Source: Aurantibacter crassamenti (GTDB lineage Bacteria; Bacteroidota; Bacteroidia; Flavobacteriales; Flavobacteriaceae). Taken from it: a stretch of DNA of 64,000 nucleotides. Below the pieces are notes generated by a model that saw only the letters and a list, made by a program, of their open reading frames with translations, had not been told where the DNA came from and searched no databases. The stretch spans positions 434,001 to 498,000 of the forward strand of contig NZ_JAFBGM010000002.1 in NCBI RefSeq assembly GCF_016811105.1. The letters are read 5' to 3'. Made by a program: the position numbers and the translations under genes. Shown one piece after another: positions 34,204 to 42,081 of this stretch. Position 1 is the first letter of the stretch. Each line of letters opens with the position of its first letter.

Positions 34204-36638
34204 TATACTTCTTCTTTTTTGCGATTACGCCAGAAAGAAAATCCTAATCCACCCAAAATTATAAGACCAAATAACACTGAGCTTGCCAGAGTTATTTTAC
34301 TTCCTTGTTCAATAATTGTTGGCTCAAATTTGAATTCTATAGTATGTTCTCCTTCTGGTACTTTTAAAGCACGAAGCACATAATTAACTTTAAAATGGTC
34401 AGTCGGTTTACCATCAATATAGGCATTCCAACCATGTGCATAATACATTTCAGAAAACACGGCAACTCCCGCATTTGAATTATTAGACTTATACGTCAAG
34501 TGATTAGGTTTGTAGTCAAGTAAATCAATGGTTGTGGTTGAATCTGTTTGAAAACTAGTACGGTTTATATTTGTGAACTTTGAAGTATTAACAATTGCTA
34601 CGTTTTTCTCATCAAAATCTTCTATAGCTAAGATTTCTTCATCTGTACTACTTACTTCTTTCAATTGTTTTACAAACCATGCATTACCATTTGCCTCAGG
34701 ATTTACCGCTGGGTAATCTTCGCCATTTTCAGTTTGTTGAACTACATATTTAACATTCAGCATATTCAATACGCCCACATTGCCCTTAAAAATATAGAAA
34801 TAGAAAAGGTCTTGCATAGCAGCTGGTTTGGCTGCATGATAACCCGTGATTGACTGATGAAAATACGAAGTGCCAGCAGAGTCCCATCCTTCGCTCGGAT
34901 TATAAACGCGATATACACCTTCATCTTTTAAAATCTGTTGGTGCATCGGTGTATTTTGAAACGGTTGCGTCATTTTACGTTTAGCAACAAAATCATCATT
35001 ATCAACATAACGTCGCCCTACTCCTACTAAATCAAAAAGGATTAAAGCTGCCAAAGCAACAACAAATATGTTTTCTTTTATTTTCTCTTTAAGGAAGAAC
35101 CAAATTGCTAGTGCCGCTAAAAAAACATAAATAAACGAACGCAACAAATCACTAGTATATAATGACTTACGATCCTCTACTAACACATCAGGAAGACCCT
35201 CAAGACCTGTCATTCGCATACGGTCATCAGTAGGCGAACTAAAATCAAACATCCCTTTGGCTAAGAATAAGGCTACACACAAGCCCAAAACAATAAAAAA
35301 TGAGAGCTTAAGTGCCTTTAATTTTTTCTCTTTCGAAACATATTCATTAAATAAAACGGTCAATGCAAGAATAGCCAATATAGGTGCACATAATTCTAGA
35401 ATCACTTGTATAGAAGAAACAGCTCTAAACTTATCATACAACGGAAAATAGTCAATCATGAAATCTGTAAGCAGACTAAAGTTCTTTCCCCAAGAAAGTG
35501 TCAAAGACATAATTGTTCCACCCAATAACCACCATTTTGCTCGCCCTCTAACCAGAATTAATCCTAAAATAAATAAGAAAAATATAATTGCACCAATATA
35601 AGCCGGACCAGAGGTACCTGGTTGTTGTCCCCAATACATGGGTAGTGTACCAAAGTACTCTAATGCTGTACTTTTCGGAATTTCTTTACTGACGACATAA
35701 GCAAAAGTTTTTGAATCTTCACCCAATTTTTCTTGGCTACCACCCCCAAAGAGACGCGGTACAAATAGGTTTAAAGATTCGGTTATGCCATAACTCCACT
35801 GGGTAATATAACCTTTATCTAAACCGCCAGTATTCTCTTTTGGCGAACCATCAGGGTTAATAGTAATTTCTGATTGACCTCTAGTACTCCAATCAGCGTA
35901 TTCTTTAGTAGCCATTAATCCAGTCGCATTTGCAGCTATACCTAAAAGAACAGCACCCAAAAGAATTGCAACAGAAATAAAATAATGCTTGAGTTTTTTC
36001 TTTTTAATGGCATCTACTAAATAAGCAACACCCAATATCAAGACCAATAACATAAAATAGTAGGTCATTTGATAATGGTTTGCTCCTATTTCAAGTGCCA
36101 TGGCAATAGCCGCCAAAACAAAACCCCAGAGGTATTCTTTTCTAAAAACTAACACAATGCCACCAAGCAACATGGGTAGATAACCTATTGCATGTGCTTT
36201 CGCGTTATGACCAACACCTAAAATAATTATCAAATACGTTGAAAAACCAAATGCAAGAGCACCAAGCGCAGCCAATCTAAAATCAACTTTTAAACAGCAA
36301 AGTAAAATGTAAAATCCTAAAAAATAAAGAAATAGATAGTCCGCTGGTCTTGGTAGAAAGCGAATTACTTTATCTAATTTTTTAACGTAATTATGTGGGT
36401 AATTGGCACCTAACTGATATGTAGGCATGCCTCCGAAAGCACTATTGGTCCAATAGGGTTCTTCGCCTGTAAGTTTTCGAAAATCATTTTGTTCTTTAGC
36501 CATGCCCGTGTACTGAACAATATCTGATTGCTCAATAACCTTACCCTGAAGAACAGGGCTAAAGTACGCTAAAGACGCAATTACAAATAGAACTAGAACA
36601 AAAAAATGTATTAAAAAAGCCTTTAAAGTGATTTGCAT
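34203..36638 (-). CDS. YfhO-family multi-pass membrane protein
   Basis: 811 residues with about a dozen transmembrane segments in the first 560 residues and a further helix near 785-803. The C-terminal extracytoplasmic domain has YYAHGWNAYIDGKP and VPEGEHTIEFKFEP, the typical YfhO ending. Family members are membrane-bound GT-C-like proteins linked to glycosylation of lipoteichoic acid or surface glycans. Bacteroidota carry many homologues of unproven role. It is first in the operon with the glycosyltransferase and flippase, and a consensus promoter element lies just upstream. Confidence 0.9.
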   Translation of the reverse strand: MQITLKAFLIHFFVLVLFVIASLAYFSPVLQGKVIEQSDIVQYTGMAKEQNDFRKLTGEEPYWTNSAFGGMPTYQLGANYPHNYVKKLDKVIRFLPRPADYLFLYFLGFYILLCCLKVDFRLAALGALAFGFSTYLIIILGVGHNAKAHAIGYLPMLLGGIVLVFRKEYLWGFVLAAIAMALEIGANHYQMTYYFMLLVLILGVAYLVDAIKKKKLKHYFISVAILLGAVLLGIAANATGLMATKEYADWSTRGQSEITINPDGSPKENTGGLDKGYITQWSYGITESLNLFVPRLFGGGSQEKLGEDSKTFAYVVSKEIPKSTALEYFGTLPMYWGQQPGTSGPAYIGAIIFFLFILGLILVRGRAKWWLLGGTIMSLTLSWGKNFSLLTDFMIDYFPLYDKFRAVSSIQVILELCAPILAILALTVLFNEYVSKEKKLKALKLSFFIVLGLCVALFLAKGMFDFSSPTDDRMRMTGLEGLPDVLVEDRKSLYTSDLLRSFIYVFLAALAIWFFLKEKIKENIFVVALAALILFDLVGVGRRYVDNDDFVAKRKMTQPFQNTPMHQQILKDEGVYRVYNPSEGWDSAGTSYFHQSITGYHAAKPAAMQDLFYFYIFKGNVGVLNMLNVKYVVQQTENGEDYPAVNPEANGNAWFVKQLKEVSSTDEEILAIEDFDEKNVAIVNTSKFTNINRTSFQTDSTTTIDLLDYKPNHLTYKSNNSNAGVAVFSEMYYAHGWNAYIDGKPTDHFKVNYVLRALKVPEGEHTIEFKFEPTIIEQGSKITLASSVLFGLIILGGLGFSFWRNRKKEEV

Positions 36639-36657
36639 GGAATAAACTTGGTTGTAG

Positions 36658-36665
36658 CAAATTTA
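36658..36665 (-). promoter_or_regulatory. TAnnTTTG promoter element of the YfhO operon
   Basis: The minus strand reads TAAATTTG, an exact match, 19 bp before the ATG at 36638. Confidence 0.5.
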
Positions 36666-36829
36666 CAAATTCCAAAAGGTTCTTGTAAAGAATTTTTCCT
36701 GTACTTAATTTTATGTTTTTGCATGCCGTAACTAAAAAGGCATTCTAGCGAAAAAACACCATGAAAAACATTGTAGAGCATTGATTTAAAGACACTTAAA
36801 CTAAGTAAAAATTAAATTAATTCAAACAA

Positions 36830-37096
36830 CTAATCTAATTCTTCAAATTCAATGTACTCCCCAACTGGTTCTTTTGAAGTATTACTCTTGGCTCGTTTTC
36901 CTTTTACTGAAATATCGCCAATATTATCTTCACCTTGTCTTGTTTGCTGTTGTGTAAAATCACCAAATCGTTCTTTGAACTTTTGTTCTGTTTTACGTGC
37001 TGCATAATTAAACAGTTTTGGTCCATACCATTTGGCTAAAATTTTCAGCCCGTAATACACCAAAAGAATAATTAATATCGTTTTTAATAATACCAT
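36830..37096 (-). CDS. Small membrane protein, DUF4834-like
   Basis: 88 residues: an N-terminal helix (LLKTILIILLVYYGLKILAKW), a positively charged middle and an acidic C-terminus (VGEYIEFEELD). This fits the DUF4834 family found in Bacteroidota. Function is unknown. A consensus TAnnTTTG element lies 22 bp upstream. It is divergent from the outer-membrane protein gene that begins near 37185. Confidence 0.8.
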   Translation of the reverse strand: MVLLKTILIILLVYYGLKILAKWYGPKLFNYAARKTEQKFKERFGDFTQQQTRQGEDNIGDISVKGKRAKSNTSKEPVGEYIEFEELD

Positions 37097-37117
37097 TTTA
37101 ATTCAATATAGATATAT

Positions 37118-37125
37118 CAAAAATA
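37118..37125 (-). promoter_or_regulatory. TAnnTTTG promoter element of the DUF4834 gene
   Basis: The minus strand reads TATTTTTG, an exact match to the -7 consensus, ahead of the ATG at 37096. Confidence 0.5.
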
Positions 37126-37184
37126 CGATTCTAGCGTTGTATTGTATGAGCAATTGTCTTAAAAGTTTAATAAAGTCGCTGTTT

Positions 37185-38291
37185 ATGAAGTACAGTTTTA
37201 TGTTAAAAAATATTAAACAAGTACTGGTTTTACTAGTGTTTTCAATACCTTTTTTAGGTTTTTCACAGTATACAGACGTTATAAATTCTAATAGACCAGG
37301 TAAGGCAGTAAGCGCTTACGCTGTAGGTAAAAATGTAATTCAAATTGAAGGTGGCGCCGTTTTTGAACAACAAGACCATGCACTGCTCAATACACAATCA
37401 GGTATTTGGGGGCTAGATTATGCGCTTAGATATGGACTTTTATTTGAGCAATTAGAAATCAATTGGGAAGGTAATTTTCAAAACCAAAACATCACTTTTG
37501 CAAATTTTGGAATCAGTGAAAACCGAACAAATTTCAATCAAAATCGTATTGGTCTTAAATTTTTGATTTATGATCGTTATAAATCACCTATACGAAACAA
37601 ACCGAATTTGTATAGTTGGCGAAAAAATTATGTTTTTCAGTTAAAAAATTTAATTCCGTCTGTATCTATATACGCAGGTGCAAATATTCTGTTTGGTGAT
37701 AATCCATTTTATGTAGGTGACCCAACAATTTCACCAAGAGTTATGTTAGCTACTCAAAGTAGACTGACACCGCGTTTTGTTCTTATTTCAAATATAGCTT
37801 ATGATAGAATAGGCTCACCTTTTCCAGAAATAAACTATGCAGTTTCCTTATCATACGCATTTAGAAACCCAAAATGGAGCACTTTCATTGAGCACCAAGG
37901 GTTTGATAGTGATCGTTATGCTGATGTTCTAATACGCGGTGGCGTTGTGCATTTATTATCTGAACAATTACAAGTAGATGTAAATCTTGGTGCTAGCTTT
38001 AAAAATACGCCTTCTCGTATATTTATGAGTGCCGGAGCCTCATATCGCTTTGATTTTCATAAAGATGAAATTAAAGCTATTGAAGATCAAAAAGCAGGTG
38101 AAAATGGCGGTCCAATTAAAAAGAACGCTATGAAGAAGAAAGAGCGTGACGACAAGAAGAAAGCTAAAAATGGATCTGGTGCTGAAGATATTGACTTAAG
38201 TCCATCAAAAAAGCAACTTCGTAAGAAGAAAAAAGCTGACAAGAAAAAAGGCAAAGACAAAAAAGAAGATAACGGAGCGATTGATTTTTAA
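37185..38291 (+). CDS. Outer-membrane beta-barrel protein of the MetA-phenol-degradation type, with Lys-rich tail
   Basis: About 368 residues. A signal peptide (IKQVLVLLVFSIPFLGFSQ) is followed by a beta-barrel-like region starting NSNRPGKAVSAYAVGKNVIQIEGG, which resembles proteins annotated as putative MetA-pathway transporters, common in Bacteroidota and without proven function. From about residue 315 there is a long basic segment of Lys/Asp/Glu (KKNAMKKKERDDKKKAKNG), unusual after a barrel. An ATG at 37200 and an upstream ATG at 37137 are also possible; the signal peptide fits either 37185 or 37200. Confidence 0.75.
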   Translation: MKYSFMLKNIKQVLVLLVFSIPFLGFSQYTDVINSNRPGKAVSAYAVGKNVIQIEGGAVFEQQDHALLNTQSGIWGLDYALRYGLLFEQLEINWEGNFQNQNITFANFGISENRTNFNQNRIGLKFLIYDRYKSPIRNKPNLYSWRKNYVFQLKNLIPSVSIYAGANILFGDNPFYVGDPTISPRVMLATQSRLTPRFVLISNIAYDRIGSPFPEINYAVSLSYAFRNPKWSTFIEHQGFDSDRYADVLIRGGVVHLLSEQLQVDVNLGASFKNTPSRIFMSAGASYRFDFHKDEIKAIEDQKAGENGGPIKKNAMKKKERDDKKKAKNGSGAEDIDLSPSKKQLRKKKKADKKKGKDKKEDNGAIDF

Positions 38292-38360
38292 CATTCATTT
38301 GCATTTCTCATTTTATTCTAACGACATTTATCCCTAATATTGACTGTAGAAAAAACAGCT

Positions 38361-39479
38361 ATGGTCAACCTTGTTGAAGTCTCTTCAAAATCAGAATTTA
38401 AGGCCTTCGTAAAATATCCTTTTACATTATACAAGGACTCAAAATATTGGGTCCCTCCTATTATTGCCGATGAATTAGAAACTTTTGATAAAGAGAAAAA
38501 CCCCGCGTTCAAAAACGCAGAAGCGCGTTTTTTTCTAGCATACAAGAACAAAAAAGTTGTGGGACGTGTAGTTGCAATTATCAACTGGCTTGAGGTAAAT
38601 GATCAAAAAGTCAGAAAAATGCGATTTGGTTGGTTTGACTTTATTGATGATTTTGAAGTTTCAGAAGCTTTGCTAAATAAAGTTGCAGAGATTGGTAAAG
38701 AACAACAACTTGACTTTATTGAAGGTCCTGTAGGGTTTTCAAACCTAGATAAAGTTGGTGTACTTACTGAAGGATTTGATCATATTGGCAGCATGATAAC
38801 TTGGTATAATCATTCTTACTACGCATCTCATTATGAAAAAGCAGGCTTTACAGTTGAAAAAAAATATGTAGAAAATAAGTTTCCTGCTAAAAATGCTGAC
38901 CCAGCACTTTTTACAAAATTAAATAGCTTAATCAAACGTAGATACGGACTTAGAGAAATAAATTTCACTAAAACCAAGGATGTTTTGCCAATGACTGACA
39001 AAATGTTCGACTTGTTCAATGAAACTTATTCAAAGCTTTCTTCGTTCGTTCCGATAACCGAAGTGCAGAAGGCATATTTCAAAAAGAAATATATCAGCTT
39101 CATTAACCCTGAATATATTAAGTTCATAGTTGACAAAGAAGATAAATTAATTGCTTTTTCTATTGTAATGCCTTCTTTTTCAGAGGCTTTACAAAAAGCT
39201 AAGGGAAAACTATTTCCTTTCGGGATTTTTCAGTTATTAAAAGCTAAAAAGAATAACAAAGATGTATTATTTTATTTAATAGGAATACATCCTGAATACC
39301 AAAACAAAGGTGTCACAGCTATTATTTTTAATGAGTATCACAAAACTTTCACTACTAAAAAAATTGAAATGTGCTACCGTACCCCAGAATTAGAAGACAA
39401 TATAGCTATTCGGCAAATGTGGAAGCATTTTGATCCAAAAATCTACAAGCGTAGATGTACCTATCGCAAAAATCTGTAG
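38361..39479 (+). CDS. GNAT-like N-acetyltransferase-fold protein
   Basis: 372 residues. The N-terminal half starts with SKSEFKAFVKYPFTLYKDSKYWVPP, a segment typical of a Bacteroidota GNAT-like family. The C-terminal half has a GNAT core with FYLIGIHPEYQNKGVTAIIF, the acetyl-CoA-binding loop. The substrate is unknown. A TTG seven codons upstream is in frame, but TAATATTG (7 of 8 to the -7 consensus) overlaps it, so the ATG at 38361 is preferred. It is convergent with the capB-like gene. Confidence 0.8.
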   Translation: MVNLVEVSSKSEFKAFVKYPFTLYKDSKYWVPPIIADELETFDKEKNPAFKNAEARFFLAYKNKKVVGRVVAIINWLEVNDQKVRKMRFGWFDFIDDFEVSEALLNKVAEIGKEQQLDFIEGPVGFSNLDKVGVLTEGFDHIGSMITWYNHSYYASHYEKAGFTVEKKYVENKFPAKNADPALFTKLNSLIKRRYGLREINFTKTKDVLPMTDKMFDLFNETYSKLSSFVPITEVQKAYFKKKYISFINPEYIKFIVDKEDKLIAFSIVMPSFSEALQKAKGKLFPFGIFQLLKAKKNNKDVLFYLIGIHPEYQNKGVTAIIFNEYHKTFTTKKIEMCYRTPELEDNIAIRQMWKHFDPKIYKRRCTYRKNL

Positions 39480-39488
39480 TTAACATCT

Positions 39489-39533
39489 AAAAAAACTCCA
39501 TCTTCAAAGAATTTCGATTCTTTACAGATGGAG
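39489..39533 (-). terminator. Intrinsic terminator of the capB-like gene
   Basis: On the minus strand an 8-bp outer stem (39526-39533 with 39496-39503) and a 7-bp inner stem (39506-39512 with 39517-39523, TTCG-type loop on the plus strand) are followed by seven T residues. It lies about 40 bp beyond the capB stop. Confidence 0.7.
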
Positions 39534-39571
39534 CTAATCTATATTGTAACTAATAAAACTAATTGTTTTAT

Positions 39572-40831
39572 TTATTCACCCATTGCAGCAGCAACTGCGG
39601 CAGAAAGTCTTTTATAAGTTCCGTTTTCTAAACGTGTTCTAATTGCAGAAAACGCCTCTAATGTTTCTGAAATATCAGCCATAGTATGCGTTGCAGTCGG
39701 AATCATTCGTAGTAAAATCAATCCTTTAGGTATGACAGGATAAACTACTATAGAACAAAATATTCCGTAATTTTCTCTTAGGTCTTTAACCAAGGCCATT
39801 GCTTCTGGAATACTTCCATTTAAATAAACAGGAGTAACACAACTGGTAGTTGTACCAATATCGAATCCACGTTCTTTTAATCCGTTTTGTAAAGCATTCA
39901 CATTTTCCCAAAGCTTGGCTTTAAGTTCGGGCTGTGTACGCAACATATCTAAACGCTTCAAAGCTCCTTTTACATAAACCATTGGAAGTGATTTTGCGAA
40001 CATTTGAGAACGTAAATTATACTTCAAATAATCAATTATCTCTTTATCAGCAGCTAAAAAAGCACCGATACTAGCCATAGATTTAGCAAATGTGGCGAAA
40101 TAAACATCAATATCATCTTGCACACCTTGTTCTTCACCTGCCCCAGCACCTGTTTTACCTAAAGTACCAAAACCGTGAGCATCATCAACCAATAATCTAA
40201 AGCTATATTTTTTCTTTAAAGCAACAATTTCTTTCAATTTACCTTGTTGACCTCTCATGCCAAAAACACCTTCAGAAATCACAAGGATACCACCACCCGT
40301 TTGATCAGCCATTTTTGTGGCTCTTTCCAGGTTTGTTTCTAGGCTTTCCATGTCATTATGCATAAACGTAAAACGCTTACCCATATGTAACCGAACGCCA
40401 TCTATGATACAGGCATGGCAATCAACATCATAAACAATAATATCATCTTTAGAAACCAATGCATCAATGGCAGACATTATACCTTGATACCCGAAATTCA
40501 ATAAATATGCAGATTCTTTACTTACAAATTCAGCACATTCTTGTTCAAGTTGTTCATGAAATTCGGTATGACCACTCATCATTCTTGCCCCCATTGGGTA
40601 TGCAGATCCATACTCTGCCGCAGTCTCACCATCAATTTTTTTAATCTCTGGCAAATTTGCTAAGCCTAAGTAATCATTGATACTCCAGGTAATTACTTCT
40701 TTACCTTGGAATTTCATTCTATTAGAAATAGGACCCTCCAATTTTGGAAATACAAAATAACCTTCAGCTTGTGAAGCCCATTTACCTAATGGTCCTTTAT
40801 TCTCAATAATTCTATCAAATATGTCTCTCAT
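39572..40831 (-). CDS. capB: Alpha-oxoamine synthase, probable cysteate-C-fatty acyltransferase (CapB)
   Basis: 419 residues, PLP fold-type I. The pyridoxal lysine is Lys250 (FATFAKSMASIGAF) and the ring-stacking/cofactor motif VDDAHG lies at 215-220. The family (KBL, BioF, SPT) joins an acyl-CoA to an amino acid with loss of CO2. Flavobacterial homologues make 3-ketocapnine from cysteate and an iso-branched acyl-CoA, the first lipid step of sulfonolipid synthesis, and this is required for efficient gliding in Flavobacterium johnsoniae. The cysteine synthase-like gene immediately upstream, on the same strand, supports this reading over serine palmitoyltransferase, which remains possible. It has its own promoter and terminator. 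Confidence 0.75.
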   Translation of the reverse strand: MRDIFDRIIENKGPLGKWASQAEGYFVFPKLEGPISNRMKFQGKEVITWSINDYLGLANLPEIKKIDGETAAEYGSAYPMGARMMSGHTEFHEQLEQECAEFVSKESAYLLNFGYQGIMSAIDALVSKDDIIVYDVDCHACIIDGVRLHMGKRFTFMHNDMESLETNLERATKMADQTGGGILVISEGVFGMRGQQGKLKEIVALKKKYSFRLLVDDAHGFGTLGKTGAGAGEEQGVQDDIDVYFATFAKSMASIGAFLAADKEIIDYLKYNLRSQMFAKSLPMVYVKGALKRLDMLRTQPELKAKLWENVNALQNGLKERGFDIGTTTSCVTPVYLNGSIPEAMALVKDLRENYGIFCSIVVYPVIPKGLILLRMIPTATHTMADISETLEAFSAIRTRLENGTYKRLSAAVAAAMGE

Positions 40832-40857
40832 CTAGCGCTCTACGTTTGATTATACTG

Positions 40858-40865
40858 CAAAAATA
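40858..40865 (-). promoter_or_regulatory. TAnnTTTG promoter element of capB
   Basis: The minus strand reads TATTTTTG, an exact match, 26 bp before the ATG at 40831. It lies downstream of a capA terminator, so capB can be transcribed separately. Confidence 0.5.
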
Positions 40866-40901
40866 TGGATTTTTTTACTTGAATGCTTGAATATTGTCAA
40901 A

Positions 40902-40934
40902 CAAAAAAAAAGCAACAGCTAGTGCCGTTGCTTT
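40902..40934 (-). terminator. Intrinsic terminator of the capA-like gene
   Basis: Arms at 40927-40934 and 40909-40916 (8 bp) can extend over a mismatch into the loop. On the minus strand the hairpin is followed by a T-run (A residues at 40903-40911 on the plus strand). Confidence 0.65.
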
Positions 40935-40956
40935 CAAATTTTATACTATTTCAATA

Positions 40957-41997
40957 TTATTTTATTAATTGAATTTTCTGCTGCGCTTCAACATTTTCTG
41001 TATCAAAGAAACCTTGATTACGCATCCAATCGTCACTATATATTTTACTCATATATCTTGAGCCGTGATCAGGAAAGATAACAACTACATTACTGTTTTC
41101 ATCAAACTCACCTTTTTCATTGTATTGTTTTAAAGCTTGCATTGCAGCTCCACTTGTGTAGCCAACAAACATACCTTCTGCGCTTGCAATTTCACGAGCG
41201 GTATGTGCACTAGCTTCATCGGTCACTTTCATAAACTCGTCAATCACATCAAAGTCAGTAGCCCCAGGAATTAAATTCTTACCTAAACCTTCAATACGAT
41301 ACGGATAAATTTCTTTTTGATCAAATTTACGGGTCTCATGATACTTTTTGAGAATTGATCCAAAAGCATCAACACCCAAAATTCTAACATTCGGATTTTG
41401 CTCTTTAAGATATCGTCCGATTCCTGAAATTGTACCACCGGTACCACTGCAAGCTACTAAATGGGTAATATTTCCGTTTGTTTGCTTCCAAATCTCTGGT
41501 CCAGTATGCTGATAATGAGCCTCAATATTTAATTGATTGAAATATTGATTAATATAAATACTACCGTCAGTTTCTTCATGAAGCCTTTTAGCAACTTCAT
41601 AATATGATCTTGGATCATCTGCACTAACATGTGCCGGACAAACATAAACCTCAGCTCCCATGCTTTTCAGCATATCAATCTTATCTTGAGATGATTTAGA
41701 GCTAACAGCCAAAATACATTTGTAACCTTTAATAATACTAACCATAGCTATACTAAAGCCTGTATTACCTGATGTAGTTTCTATTATCGTACTACCTTCT
41801 TTAAGAATACCTTTTCGCTCAGCTTCTTCAATAATATAGGTAGCTACCCGGTCTTTTGAAGAATGCCCTGGGTTAAAGGCTTCAACCTTGGCATAAAAAT
41901 TACCAGTTAGGTCAGCGGCAATTCTATTTAGTTTGACTAGTGGTGTATTTCCTATTAAATCTAGGACACTGTCATGTGCATTAATTTGATTTTCCAT
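40957..41997 (-). CDS. capA: Cysteine synthase-fold PLP enzyme, probable cysteate synthase (CapA)
   Basis: 346 residues, PLP fold-type II, with the cofactor lysine in [11 protein letters not shown] (Lys48), the ETTSGNTG asparagine loop and the SGTGGTISG phosphate-binding loop. The protein is longer than classical CysK and ends [10 protein letters not shown]. In Capnocytophaga a homologue next to the acyltransferase makes L-cysteate from O-phosphoserine and sulfite for capnine synthesis. The adjacent alpha-oxoamine synthase supports the same role here. Alternatives are O-acetylserine sulfhydrylase or cystathionine beta-synthase. It has its own promoter about 60 bp upstream and a terminator before capB. 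Confidence 0.72.
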   Translation of the reverse strand: MENQINAHDSVLDLIGNTPLVKLNRIAADLTGNFYAKVEAFNPGHSSKDRVATYIIEEAERKGILKEGSTIIETTSGNTGFSIAMVSIIKGYKCILAVSSKSSQDKIDMLKSMGAEVYVCPAHVSADDPRSYYEVAKRLHEETDGSIYINQYFNQLNIEAHYQHTGPEIWKQTNGNITHLVACSGTGGTISGIGRYLKEQNPNVRILGVDAFGSILKKYHETRKFDQKEIYPYRIEGLGKNLIPGATDFDVIDEFMKVTDEASAHTAREIASAEGMFVGYTSGAAMQALKQYNEKGEFDENSNVVVIFPDHGSRYMSKIYSDDWMRNQGFFDTENVEAQQKIQLIK

Positions 41998-42058
41998 AAA
42001 GGTTAATCTTGTTTAGGGGAACACAATCTCAAACACTCATTTTGTATAGTTCCAAATA

Positions 42059-42066
42059 CAAAATTA
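42059..42066 (-). promoter_or_regulatory. TAnnTTTG promoter element of capA
   Basis: The minus strand reads TAATTTTG, an exact match, 61 bp before the ATG at 41997. The leader would be about 56 bases. Confidence 0.45.
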
Positions 42067-42081
42067 CGGATTTTTTCCGAT

